The notes beneath the pieces are model-generated. The model did no database searches. It was not told the DNA's origin and saw only the letters and a list, made by a program, of their open reading frames with translations. A program made the translations under genes and the position numbers. Shown piece after piece: positions 26,623 to 34,666 of a DNA stretch of 64,000 bases; position 1 is the stretch's first letter; the number at the start of each line of letters is the position of its first letter. Source of the DNA: Desulfofarcimen acetoxidans DSM 771 (GTDB lineage: Bacteria > Bacillota > Desulfotomaculia > Desulfotomaculales > Desulfofarciminaceae). The DNA lies in assembly GCF_000024205.1 (NCBI RefSeq), contig NC_013216.1, positions 2,728,001-2,792,000 of the forward strand, written 5' to 3'.

Positions 26623-28497
26623 CTACTTAGCTTTTCTTAATTTAAATAATACCTGACCATATTCTACAGGCTGCTCGTTTTCTACGCAAATCTCATATAT
26701 CTCACCGGCAACCTCAGTCTTAATCTCATTAAAAAGTTTCATAGCTTCCAAGATACAAAGTATCTGCCCTGCTTCGACTTTATCACCCAGTTTAACATAG
26801 GGAGCCGCATCCGGTGAAGGAGCCTTGTAAAAAGTGCCGACCATTGGTGAAGCAACTTCCACCAGTTCACCGGGATCTACCGCTTCCACCGGTACAGACA
26901 GTTCCTTTTGGGGAGCTTCTACAGATAGATGTTCCATCAACAAAGTTGCCTGGCTTACGGCCACAGCTTTTTTAATAGCTACTTTCATCCCGTCGCTTTC
27001 CACGGTTAACTCAGCTATATCAGTTTCACCTAACAATTTAATTATTTCTTTAATATCTTGCAATTTCATCGGCTCATCTTCCTCCTTGCTTTCTTGAATC
27101 GTTTTCGGAACACCTTTAGCCGCAGGCTTAGCAGTTTTAATTTCCGGTACTACAAATTTTTCAGGATTTTTACGATAATCAAAAAACCTTCTGGCAACCT
27201 GTGGAAACATGGCGTAAGTAAGAACATCTTCCTCAGATTCAGCGATACCTTTACATTCTTCTCTCATTTTATCCATTTTTGGCTCAAGTAAATCAGCCGG
27301 GCGGCAAGCAATTAATTCTCTGTCTCCCAGCGCCTTTTTCATAACTTGCTCATCAATAGGAGCAGCGGGCCTTCCATAAGTACCCTGAATATAGCCCCTG
27401 ACTTCCTCCGGTATCAGCTTATAGCGCTCTCCCAACAAAACATTCAATACAGCCTGTATACCTACAATCTGGCTGGTAGGCGTTACTAACGGCGGGTAGC
27501 CGAGCTCTTTTCTTACTCTGGGGATTTCTTCTAACACCTCGTTTAATCTGTGTAATGATTTTTGCTCTTCCAATTGGGTAACCAGATTTGAAATCATGCC
27601 GCCTGGCACCTGATGTTCAAATACCCTCATATCATTAATTCTGGTAACGCCACGCTCAAAGCCCAGACGTTTACGAAGTTCTTCAAAATACTGTGATGCT
27701 TCAAAGAGCTGCTTAAGACTCAGCCCTGTATCATAAGGGGTATCTTTCAAGGCCCGCACTACGGTTTCCACCGGTGGCTGAGAAGAGCCAAAAGCCAGAG
27801 GCACTGAAGCAGTATCAATAATATCCGCACCTGCCTCAGCGGCTTTCAGGTAAGAACCGACGGCTAACCCTCCCACGTAGTGACAGTGCACCTGTACAGG
27901 TATATCTAATTTTTCTTTAATTGCTTTGACCAGTTCATAAGCTTTATAAGGTGCCAGCAAACCGGCCATATCTTTAATACAAATGGAGTCTGCGCCCATT
28001 TCGGTTAATTTCTCTGCTGTCTCCAAATAATGCTCCAGAGTGTGTACCGGGCTTACGGTATAACAAACGACTGCCTGAATATGCGCCCCGGCAGCCTTGG
28101 AAGCCTTAATCGGCATGGCTAAATTCCTGATGTCGTTTAAAGCGTCAAAAATACGCATGATATCAACACCGTTTTCAACAGCCTTATGACAGAAAGCTTC
28201 TACCACATCATCAGGGTAATTGCCGTAACCAACGATGTTTTGTCCCCGCAGCAGCATTTGCAGTTTTGTATTTTTGCAAATTTTCTTCAACTCGCGCAAT
28301 CTAACCCAGGGATCTTCGTTTAAATACCTGATGGCAACATCAAAGGTTGCACCGCCCCAAACCTCCAGCGAATGATAGCCTATAGAATCCAGTTTTTCCG
28401 CAATGGGTAGCATATCTTCCGTACGCATTCTTGTTGCCCAAAGGCTTTGGTGAGCGTCTCTAAGCGTTGTATCTGTGATTTTCACCTTTTGTGCCAT
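26623..28497 (-). CDS. Pyruvate/oxaloacetate carboxyltransferase fused to an AccB-like biotin carrier
   Basis: 624 residues. N-terminal 5S-type carboxyltransferase (TIM barrel) with DTTLRDAHQSLWATRMRTED at the start, the metal-binding HCHYVGG and a conserved C-terminal lid. After a Pro/Ala/Lys linker (about 445-475) comes what looks like a whole AccB protein from Met477 (MKLQDIKEIIKLLGETD), ending in the biotinyl domain with EAMK, biotin acceptor Lys587. Single-chain OadA/PycB proteins usually carry only the short biotinyl domain. A GGAGG lies 11 bases before codon 477, so free AccB might also be made. Probably anaplerotic with AccC. Confidence 0.9.
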   Translation of the reverse strand: MAQKVKITDTTLRDAHQSLWATRMRTEDMLPIAEKLDSIGYHSLEVWGGATFDVAIRYLNEDPWVRLRELKKICKNTKLQMLLRGQNIVGYGNYPDDVVEAFCHKAVENGVDIMRIFDALNDIRNLAMPIKASKAAGAHIQAVVCYTVSPVHTLEHYLETAEKLTEMGADSICIKDMAGLLAPYKAYELVKAIKEKLDIPVQVHCHYVGGLAVGSYLKAAEAGADIIDTASVPLAFGSSQPPVETVVRALKDTPYDTGLSLKQLFEASQYFEELRKRLGFERGVTRINDMRVFEHQVPGGMISNLVTQLEEQKSLHRLNEVLEEIPRVRKELGYPPLVTPTSQIVGIQAVLNVLLGERYKLIPEEVRGYIQGTYGRPAAPIDEQVMKKALGDRELIACRPADLLEPKMDKMREECKGIAESEEDVLTYAMFPQVARRFFDYRKNPEKFVVPEIKTAKPAAKGVPKTIQESKEEDEPMKLQDIKEIIKLLGETDIAELTVESDGMKVAIKKAVAVSQATLLMEHLSVEAPQKELSVPVEAVDPGELVEVASPMVGTFYKAPSPDAAPYVKLGDKVEAGQILCILEAMKLFNEIKTEVAGEIYEICVENEQPVEYGQVLFKLRKAK

Positions 28498-28556
28498 AAA
28501 AAACTACCCCCTCCTAACAAAAAGTTTATTACTAATGATTGACTAAAGATACAAGA

Positions 28557-28671
28557 AAGTCGTTTTAAACGACTTTCGAGCAGCCACAGGTACTCGTGCC
28601 CGGCGGAAATCATGCAGTACTGACATTAACTATCCGCAGAGCCATCATAAGCATAATTTTCTAGAGTAATA
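28557..28671 (-). repeat. Intergenic repeat, copy 1 (before the carboxyltransferase gene)
   Basis: On the minus strand it begins CTCTAGAAAATTATGCT and ends with the shared block GTGGCTGCTCGAAAGTCG followed by a perfect palindrome (AAAGTCGTTT and its complement). Copies 2 and 3 lie at 32644-32712 and 34335-34412. This copy lies between the spoIIIAH terminator and the ATG at 28497, so it would be in the leader of that transcript. It carries a ~40-base internal segment that copy 2 lacks. No known riboswitch consensus fits. Confidence 0.55.
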
Positions 28672-28676
28672 AAAAC

Positions 28677-28699
28677 TCAGGTTGCAGTTGACAACCTGA
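28677..28699 (-). terminator. Terminator between spoIIIAH and the carboxyltransferase gene
   Basis: An 8-bp stem (TCAGGTTG/CAACCTGA) with a 7-base loop is followed on the minus strand by GTTTTTATT. It lies ~120 bases beyond the spoIIIAH stop and probably ends the spoIIIA transcript. The rest of 28700-28817 is AT-rich, with TATAAT-like runs near 28750-28765 that may include a promoter. Confidence 0.65.
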
Positions 28700-28817
28700 A
28701 TAAAATACTATACTGTTCAATGCTTTCCTGTTCATAGTACAGTCTCTATTATATTATAATGTTATACTTTTGGAAATAGCATTGTAACAAGTATACAATA
28801 TATCATTATTATACAAA

Positions 28818-29459
28818 TCATGGTTTGGGAATAGTGACAACATTTTGTGCCGAAATCCCCGTACTGCGCGAGACTATATCGGAGATTCTGGCCGCATCCT
28901 CCGAGGTTATCTCTTCTGACTGCACAATTACGGTAACTGACTGGTTTTGCAAGAATACCACACAGTCCTTAAAACCCTTGGCCCGGATTAAATTTTCCAC
29001 TTCTGTCTCCTTGTTTATATTGCTGCTGATAACTAAAAGCTGGTCCTGAGCTTTTTGCCGGGAATCAGCCGAAGTTGCTTGATTATTTATAATTTCTCTC
29101 AATAACTCTACTCTTTGTCCGCGCATTTTTTCCCGCTGCAATCTATACTCCACAAAGAATTCAGATGTTTTCTTATTTTTATCTGTCAAAACATCTTTCA
29201 CTGCCTCATTATTACTTTGCTGCGGCTTTGATCCATTAACATTACCGGCAACACCAACATCGTTTGAATTTGTTTTAAATCCACCGGTATTATTGACCTG
29301 CAAGCTTGAACTATTATTATCTGCCGGAGCACTGACATGCCTGGATAAAAACTTGGATTGCCCGTTTAACCAACCCAGGCCGATCAAGCCGAGACCGACT
29401 ACTACCAGAGCTGCCAGACCCAGAGTACGCTTTTTTATCACTATTGATTTAAAATACAT
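28818..29459 (-). CDS. spoIIIAH: Stage III sporulation protein AH
   Basis: 213 residues from ATG at 29459 behind AAGGAAGG; longer in-frame starts read through the upstream gene. One N-terminal membrane helix (LGLAALVVVGLGLIGLGW), a linker rich in Asn/Ser, and a C-terminal YscJ/FliF-like ring-building domain (from EFFVEYRLQREK to NVVTIPKP). It sits in the mother-cell membrane around the forespore and binds SpoIIQ, forming the feeding-tube channel needed for sigma-G activity. Last gene of spoIIIA. Confidence 0.93.
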   Translation of the reverse strand: MYFKSIVIKKRTLGLAALVVVGLGLIGLGWLNGQSKFLSRHVSAPADNNSSSLQVNNTGGFKTNSNDVGVAGNVNGSKPQQSNNEAVKDVLTDKNKKTSEFFVEYRLQREKMRGQRVELLREIINNQATSADSRQKAQDQLLVISSNINKETEVENLIRAKGFKDCVVFLQNQSVTVIVQSEEITSEDAARISDIVSRSTGISAQNVVTIPKP

Positions 29460-29460
29460 A

Positions 29461-30084
29461 TTATTCACCTTCCTTTTTAGGCATAACTTGAACTTTGTGA
29501 GCTTCCACACCCAGAGCAACGCAGGTTGCTTCAAATAAACGGGCTTTAATCTCAGGTTCACCCGCACCCTGAGCAACTACCAGCACTCCGGCTATCTTGG
29601 GTGCGGACTGTTTGGTAGTAACAGGGATTTCATTGCCCTCGTTGCCATGAATTACAACTAACTGACCGTTATCGGTTGTTTCCGTCAATACTCTGGTGCC
29701 GCCGCTCTGGTCTTTTTCCTGAGTAGTTTTCTGACCGGAATTTGTGTTTATAGCATAGTCGGATTGACTGGAGGAAGCCAGGCGCACTGAGACCTCTACT
29801 TCTCCGGCACCCTCAATCTGCGCCAGCATCTGCCGAACTTTAGACGCCAGTTCTTCTTCTTCATTTGACATTTGTGATCCTGTTAAATAGTTATCTGGTT
29901 TTTTCTGACCGGTCAGATCTAAATTATTGTTAGAACTACCGGTTTGACCGGTTGGAGTCGCTTTATCGCCGGAAAAAACACTGCCCAGAATTATTAATAC
30001 TACTGCCAGTGCTGCAATGCTAAGCAAATAAGTTATCAATTTATTATGTTTTTTGAATAAAGGTATTTCAATATCAGTTTTCAT
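29461..30084 (-). CDS. spoIIIAG: Stage III sporulation protein AG
   Basis: 207 residues from ATG at 30084, 6 bases after GGGAGG. A membrane helix (LITYLLSIAALAVVLIILGSV) is followed by a ring-building domain (LASKVRQMLAQIEGAGEVEVSV to HKVQVM). In Bacillus it forms a large ring in the SpoIIIA-SpoIIQ channel. It overlaps spoIIIAF-end spacing and abuts spoIIIAH. Confidence 0.93.
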   Translation of the reverse strand: MKTDIEIPLFKKHNKLITYLLSIAALAVVLIILGSVFSGDKATPTGQTGSSNNNLDLTGQKKPDNYLTGSQMSNEEEELASKVRQMLAQIEGAGEVEVSVRLASSSQSDYAINTNSGQKTTQEKDQSGGTRVLTETTDNGQLVVIHGNEGNEIPVTTKQSAPKIAGVLVVAQGAGEPEIKARLFEATCVALGVEAHKVQVMPKKEGE

Positions 30085-30104
30085 TGTTATCCCTCCCGAA
30101 AAGA

Positions 30105-30761
30105 TTACTCCTGGCAACTGATTTTAACCTGATTGGGGGATAGGTTGTAGAAGCTTGCCACTGTCTCTTTGACTTCCTCAATTTCCTCGGTTTTCGGATT
30201 ATTCTTTAAGTTCGTGCTATTTACTTTTTCAACCTCATCGCTCTTTTCAGTTAATTGAATGTCCACAGGTTCAATCAAAGGATTTAGCTCTTCCTCGTTC
30301 TCAGATTTTTTTATTCTGGCAGTTACCGTCATGTTAATTTCCTGCAACTTTCCATAATCCTTATTCTGTGGATCATCCTGTATAGCCACATGAACTTCTT
30401 TAATAGAAAGCTGCCCGTTTAAAGAAGCAATAGCTGAAACCTGGTGTTCAAGCCCTTCCCTGTACTTATGCAATGCTTCCGACTGGTTTTGCCCGGCTAA
30501 CTGCTGTCCCGCTGCCATAATCTGTTTGGCTTCTTCCTGGTTAGCCGGTAAATTAGTGCTTGCCGGCAAGAATAAGTCTATATTTTGATGCAGCAACCCG
30601 GAACCGGTTTGTAAAAAAGAAACCAGTACTACCAACCCCATAATTACCTTAACATAACGTTTCATAATACCGGAGGGTAAAAGCATTTCTAAAAATACGG
30701 TTAAAACTACGATCAGAATGAGATTTTGCACCAGTGTTTTTATAGTCTCCACTTCAGCCAT
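30105..30761 (-). CDS. spoIIIAF: Stage III sporulation protein AF
   Basis: 218 residues. Two N-terminal membrane helices (LILIVVLTVFLEMLLPSG; VIMGLVVLVSFLQTG) and a C-terminal soluble domain ending SFYNLSPNQVKISC, the family pattern. The ATG at 30761 is very close to GGGGGG; the GTG four codons on (VETIKT) has better spacing. Channel component in the mother-cell membrane. Confidence 0.92.
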   Translation of the reverse strand: MAEVETIKTLVQNLILIVVLTVFLEMLLPSGIMKRYVKVIMGLVVLVSFLQTGSGLLHQNIDLFLPASTNLPANQEEAKQIMAAGQQLAGQNQSEALHKYREGLEHQVSAIASLNGQLSIKEVHVAIQDDPQNKDYGKLQEINMTVTARIKKSENEEELNPLIEPVDIQLTEKSDEVEKVNSTNLKNNPKTEEIEEVKETVASFYNLSPNQVKISCQE

Positions 30762-30767
30762 TCCCCC

Positions 30768-31961
30768 CTATCTCAGCATAACAGTAAGATCGCCCACTCC
30801 CACCACAATAACAATAGTGAAAAAGAACAATAGCCCTACTGTAGCAACCGCAGCAAAAACAGTTATCAGGCTGTTGCCCAAACCGTTTAAGCATTCGACC
30901 ATTTGCCCGTCATCAACCGGCTGCATTAAGGCAGCGGCTAATTTATAGATGAAAGCAACTGAAAGAATTTTTAACAGAGGAAAAATAGTTAGTATGAAAA
31001 CCATGATCAGCCCGGCTATGCCAACAGCGTTTTTTAACAGCATTGAGGAACTCACCACTGCTTCCAAAGCTTCGGAAAACATTCCGCCAACTACCGGTAT
31101 GAATGCGTCTGTGGCAAATTTGGCTGTCCGCAAAGCCACTCCGTCTGAAACAGCACCGGCCACTCCCTGTATAGCCAGTATACCCAGAAATATTGTTGAA
31201 AACATTCCCATGAGCAACATACCTGAGGTCTTCATTAAACCGGCCAGCTTGGATATTTGAAATTTTTCCGAAAGATTGCTTACAATACTCAATACAGCCG
31301 CAAAAAATATCAAAGGAAACACTATATTTTTGATTAAGGTACCAATGACACTTATGGAAGCCAGGATAACAGGTTGAGTAACGGCTGCTGTAGTAATGCC
31401 CCCCATGGCTGTCAGTAACGTCAGTAAGATGGGCAGCAATGCCTGCATAAAAATAACCATGTTTTCAATTGCCTGCCTGCCTGTGTTAACCACCAATCCA
31501 AAGGATGCTACAGCCAGAGTAATCAGCACCATATAACTTACCCCATAAGCCAGCAGCCCTGTAGTACCCTTGTCAAAAGCATCAATCAAATTCCTCAGTA
31601 CCGCACATATTATGGCCAGTACAATTAATTTTCCCAGTAAAGAAAGGTTGCCGACTACTTCACGAAACATGTATTTTAATAACTTATTAAATAGTTCTGA
31701 TGCTTTCCAATCCAGTTTACCGTTAAACAGCTTTATTACTGTTTCTTTAAAGTTAAAGTCCGGAACACAGCTTTTGATTTCAGCGTCCATTTGATTAACG
31801 AACTGTTCCAGCCGGTTCAAATCCAGAGAATTCAACTGTTTTTCTGCGCTGCTCTGACTAACGGGTTGTGCAGGCTGTTCTGGCAAGGCGGCTTGAGGGA
31901 ACAGTATTGTTACAAGAGCTAAACAAAACACGCAAGTTAGGCCGCGCAGTATGTTAAACAC
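30768..31961 (-). CDS. spoIIIAE: Stage III sporulation protein AE
   Basis: 397 residues from GTG at 31961, 8 bases after AAGGTGG. Signal-like N-terminus (ILRGLTCVFCLALVTILFP), then about seven to eight membrane segments (for example LSLLGKLIVLAIICAVLRN, AGLIMVFILTIFPLLKIL, the final VGLLFFFTIVIVVGVGDL). It is the polytopic core of the SpoIIIA complex and has been compared with permease folds. Confidence 0.94.
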   Translation of the reverse strand: MFNILRGLTCVFCLALVTILFPQAALPEQPAQPVSQSSAEKQLNSLDLNRLEQFVNQMDAEIKSCVPDFNFKETVIKLFNGKLDWKASELFNKLLKYMFREVVGNLSLLGKLIVLAIICAVLRNLIDAFDKGTTGLLAYGVSYMVLITLAVASFGLVVNTGRQAIENMVIFMQALLPILLTLLTAMGGITTAAVTQPVILASISVIGTLIKNIVFPLIFFAAVLSIVSNLSEKFQISKLAGLMKTSGMLLMGMFSTIFLGILAIQGVAGAVSDGVALRTAKFATDAFIPVVGGMFSEALEAVVSSSMLLKNAVGIAGLIMVFILTIFPLLKILSVAFIYKLAAALMQPVDDGQMVECLNGLGNSLITVFAAVATVGLLFFFTIVIVVGVGDLTVMLR

Positions 31962-31974
31962 ATATTATCCCACC

Positions 31975-32364
31975 TTAAGGAACCAGTTTTAATAATGCCT
32001 GCAAAACTGCTATAATAATTGGCACAGCCATAACCAGAACCAGTATTTTAGCAGCAAATTCTATCTTTGAGGCCAACGCGCTTTCACCGGAATCACGACA
32101 GATTTGAGCACCGAAATCTGCTATATAGGCAATACCGACTATTTTTAAGATTGTGCCGACATAGACCATACTGATATTGGCCTGTGCGGCCAAATCACGC
32201 AAGACATTAAAAACAGCTGAAATTTGACCGATTACAGTTAAAAACAGTAAAACACCTACACAAATACTAAGCATTAACGCTAATTCAGGTTTTTGCTGCC
32301 TTAATATTACTGCCAAAATAGCACCAATTAATCCCAGTCCAACAATCTGGATAATCTCCATCAC
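31975..32364 (-). CDS. spoIIIAD: Stage III sporulation protein AD
   Basis: 129 residues, three to four membrane helices (IVGLGLIGAILAVILRQQ; LMLSICVGVLLFLTVIG; ILVLVMAVPIIIAVLQALL). ATG at 32364; a second Met follows directly. It has clear similarity in pattern to SpoIIIAC upstream. Integral channel part. Confidence 0.93.
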   Translation of the reverse strand: MMEIIQIVGLGLIGAILAVILRQQKPELALMLSICVGVLLFLTVIGQISAVFNVLRDLAAQANISMVYVGTILKIVGIAYIADFGAQICRDSGESALASKIEFAAKILVLVMAVPIIIAVLQALLKLVP

Positions 32365-32410
32365 TCATCACCAGCCTAATCACAGAGCTAAACATCGTAG
32401 AAATACACTC

Positions 32411-32614
32411 TTAGAACAGCTTAAATACAGATTTTACCTGGTCAAAAAGCCCGCCCAACAGTTGAATAACCCAGGTCAGAGCTATCGCTACACCGGCCAG
32501 AGTAGCCAGCTGGGCCTGCTCCTCCTTGCCGGCATGCTTTAGCACAGAATGGAGTACTGCCGTAAGTATACCTATTCCGGCAATTTTGAAAATTAGATCA
32601 ATGTTGTCACTCAT
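32411..32614 (-). CDS. spoIIIAC: Stage III sporulation protein AC
   Basis: 67 residues, two helices (LIFKIAGIGILTAVLHSVL; LATLAGVAIALTWVIQLL) linked by a charged KHAGKEEQ turn, the standard SpoIIIAC form. Good ribosome-binding site (AAGGGGC). It is separated from spoIIIAB by ~90 bases that contain the second copy of the intergenic repeat. Confidence 0.93.
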   Translation of the reverse strand: MSDNIDLIFKIAGIGILTAVLHSVLKHAGKEEQAQLATLAGVAIALTWVIQLLGGLFDQVKSVFKLF

Positions 32615-32643
32615 TTGCCTGCCCCTTTCTTAACACTGCTTTA

Positions 32644-32712
32644 TATAACAGGAAAGTCTTCTTAAGCGACTTTCGAGCAGCCGTACTTGCCCATAGCATA
32701 GTTTCCTAGAGT
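32644..32712 (-). repeat. Intergenic repeat, copy 2 (between spoIIIAB and spoIIIAC)
   Basis: On the minus strand it begins at CTCTAGGAAACTATGCTATG and ends GGCTGCTCGAAAGTCGC, then a hairpin AAAGTC/GACTTT. GGAAA near one end pairs with TTTCC at the other. The TAG inside its CTCTAG is the stop codon of spoIIIAB, so the repeat begins exactly at that gene's end. It is the shortest of the three copies. Confidence 0.6.
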
Positions 32713-33224
32713 AGAATCAAAACTGTCACTATCCCGCCGAAAAAACCGAAATAATTCCATATTTTAACGTTAGACCCTGCCTCTGCTTCTGCTTTTTCCA
32801 TTTCAGCTCTTAACTGCTCTTGAGTCAGACACAGGTGTTTAATCTGATCTTCCCGGTCCGATACACCAAGCGTACTGCCAAAGTTACGTAGAATTAACAG
32901 GTCTGACCGGTTAAGAGAAGACTGCGGGTAAAAAACAGCCAGTGCTTTATCCCAGGCTTCTCCGGCAGTTTGACCGGTCATGCTGAGCAGTTCTTGCGAG
33001 GCTCTGAGAAATAAACCGGCCACATTTTTTTCACCGCAAGCTGCTGCGGAGTGCAGAGCCTGTGCCAGAGGTGACGCAGCGTAAGCTATTTCCGTTTCCA
33101 ACAGCTGCAAAGCAGATTGTATAGAACGCAATTCACCGGTACGACGTGTATAAGTGCGGGCTTTGACCAATCCTGCCATACCACAGGCAGATATAATAAT
33201 TATTGAGCCGAGAAGTTTTAACAA
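32706..33224 (-). CDS. spoIIIAB: Stage III sporulation protein AB
   Basis: 172 residues. N-terminal membrane helix (LLGSIIIISACGMAGLV), a helical soluble domain (ELRSIQSALQLLETEIAYA, fitting a type II secretion F-domain-like fold) and a C-terminal hydrophobic end (IWNYFGFFGGIVTVLILL). Its start overlaps the spoIIIAA stop by 7 bases. The stop codon lies in the repeat at 32644-32712, so the last residues (LILL) may have been set by that insertion. Confidence 0.92.
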   Translation of the reverse strand: MLKLLGSIIIISACGMAGLVKARTYTRRTGELRSIQSALQLLETEIAYAASPLAQALHSAAACGEKNVAGLFLRASQELLSMTGQTAGEAWDKALAVFYPQSSLNRSDLLILRNFGSTLGVSDREDQIKHLCLTQEQLRAEMEKAEAEAGSNVKIWNYFGFFGGIVTVLILL

Positions 33225-34255
33225 GTTTTCACCTCCAATAACTGCATGGTGCGACCGTCAATAATCTCTTCAATCGTTCCCACACCCCGGGTTCGACTCA
33301 AAATAATATAGCGGTCAATTGTTTTTAATTCTAAAAGATATTTTAAGGCCGGACGCTGAATAAGTTCCTTTATAGAAGCAGCATGAACAGTGGTAATAAC
33401 TTTAACCCCGGCATGAAAAACTTCCTCTAAGGCCCGTACATCCTCTGCCCTTCCTATCTCATCGGTGGCTATAACCTGCGGACTCATAGCTCGCAGCAGC
33501 ATGATCATTCCTTCTGCCTTGGGACAGGCGTCCAGCACATCAGTACGCAGTCCCACATCCTTTTGCGGCAAACCGTAATAACAGCCTGCCAGCTCTGAAC
33601 GCTCGTCCACCAATCCTACAGTTGTTCCCGGAAAGCTCAAAGAGGGTATACCGTTACTAATCTGCCTGACTAAGTCGCGCAAGAGAGTGGTTTTACCACA
33701 ACGAGGAGGGGAAACCAACAGTGTGTGCTTTACAGTACCCTTATCCCGGTCAATAACGTAAGGGATGAGTTTTGATGCAGCTCCCGGTATTTCTCTGGAT
33801 ACACGCATATTAATCGATGAAACATGCTTTATGGTTTTTACCCTGCCTTTTTCCGTTACTACTTTGCCGCACAAGCCTATCCTGTGACCTCCCGGCATAG
33901 TAATGTAACCGTTTTTCAACTCATCTTCAAGGGCATAAACAGATGAACCGCTGACCAGTTGAAGTACCTTCTGCATATCCTGAGGGGTAACCGAGAAAAT
34001 ATTTTCCCGGCAAACTGTCAATACACCCTTTTCAGTTATAAAACTGTCCTTGCCATCTATAACCAGGATTAGGGGAAGATTAAGTCTTAATCTTAATTCC
34101 TCTAATTTGCTTAACTGCTTTGATGGCAAAGATTCCAGCAAAACGCGAATACTTTCCGGCAGTACGGCCATAATATTTTCCATTTCAGCCCGACTTTGCT
34201 CAGTTTCTTTTTCCCATGCAGCTGTCTTGCTAATGTTTAAAATTTTACTGGCCAT
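33218..34255 (-). CDS. spoIIIAA: Stage III sporulation protein AA (secretion-type ATPase)
   Basis: 345 residues. Cytoplasmic ATPase related to type II/IV secretion ATPases, with Walker A SPPRCGKTTLLRDL, the region GLVDERSELAGCYYG, and Walker B/His box VIATDEIGRAEDVRAL and VITTVHA. The ATG at 34255 lies 9 bases after GGGGAGGG. First gene of the eight-gene spoIIIA operon, expected to be under mother-cell sigma-E; I could not fix that promoter by eye. Confidence 0.95.
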   Translation of the reverse strand: MASKILNISKTAAWEKETEQSRAEMENIMAVLPESIRVLLESLPSKQLSKLEELRLRLNLPLILVIDGKDSFITEKGVLTVCRENIFSVTPQDMQKVLQLVSGSSVYALEDELKNGYITMPGGHRIGLCGKVVTEKGRVKTIKHVSSINMRVSREIPGAASKLIPYVIDRDKGTVKHTLLVSPPRCGKTTLLRDLVRQISNGIPSLSFPGTTVGLVDERSELAGCYYGLPQKDVGLRTDVLDACPKAEGMIMLLRAMSPQVIATDEIGRAEDVRALEEVFHAGVKVITTVHAASIKELIQRPALKYLLELKTIDRYIILSRTRGVGTIEEIIDGRTMQLLEVKTC

Positions 34256-34334
34256 CGTCTTGTCCCTCCCCTATATTATTAATATAAATCATATTGGAAT
34301 TTTATACCTAAAAACTTTGTCGCTCTTACTTTTT

Positions 34335-34412
34335 AGATTTATAAGAAATTTGCCTTAAGCTACTTTCGATCAGCCACAGTCACTCGTATGGGTAAGCTAC
34401 GACTTTAAGGAA
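34335..34412 (-). repeat. Intergenic repeat, copy 3 (upstream of spoIIIAA)
   Basis: The minus strand reads GAGTGACTGTGGCTGATCGAAAGTAGCTTAAG in segments matching copies 1 and 2 (shared core GTGGCTG-TCGAAAGT-G). It is the most diverged copy, with a poorer terminal hairpin. It would lie in the leader or promoter region of spoIIIAA. Confidence 0.45.
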
Positions 34413-34434
34413 CCCAAAACGCTGCCATTACCAT

Positions 34435-34469
34435 TAAAAAAGTATACCGACACATGGTATACTTTTTTT
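34435..34469. terminator. Strong bidirectional terminator upstream of spoIIIAA
   Basis: The 13-bp stem AAAAAAGTATACC with GGTATACTTTTTT and its 7-base loop carries T/A tracts on both sides. It insulates spoIIIA from the helicase region. Confidence 0.8.
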
Positions 34470-34483
34470 AGCGTACTATGAAA

Positions 34484-34666
34484 TTATGAAACCACTATAA
34501 AATCCAATATCAATAACTTTAATGTATTTTTTTTCATTAACTCAAGGTTTATAGAAGTAACGAGTGCTGAATCAGCAACATAAAGAACTACTTTGCCAAT
34601 ATTTGGAGACGAGACCTTAGCCATTTCTTCAATCATATCTTTATTCCAGGTCTTAATATTGTCGTC
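34484..34666 (-). pseudogene. Fragment of an IS transposase (IS1634/IS4-like)
   Basis: About 60 minus-strand codons (TWNKDMIEEMAKV, then VVLYVADSALVT, then INLELMKKNTLK) match the internal region of the large IS1634/IS4-type transposases that contains the YVADSA strand. It lacks the start and C-terminus. Its right side joins the helicase gene directly: the last helicase codons (RRQY and stop) lie in the first 14 bases of the fragment. Confidence 0.6.

Noticed and set aside
28557-34412. Idea that the spoIIIA repeats are c-di-GMP riboswitches
   Set aside because: The conserved core of that class could not be found; one copy lies between spoIIIAC and spoIIIAB inside the operon, an odd place for a riboswitch.
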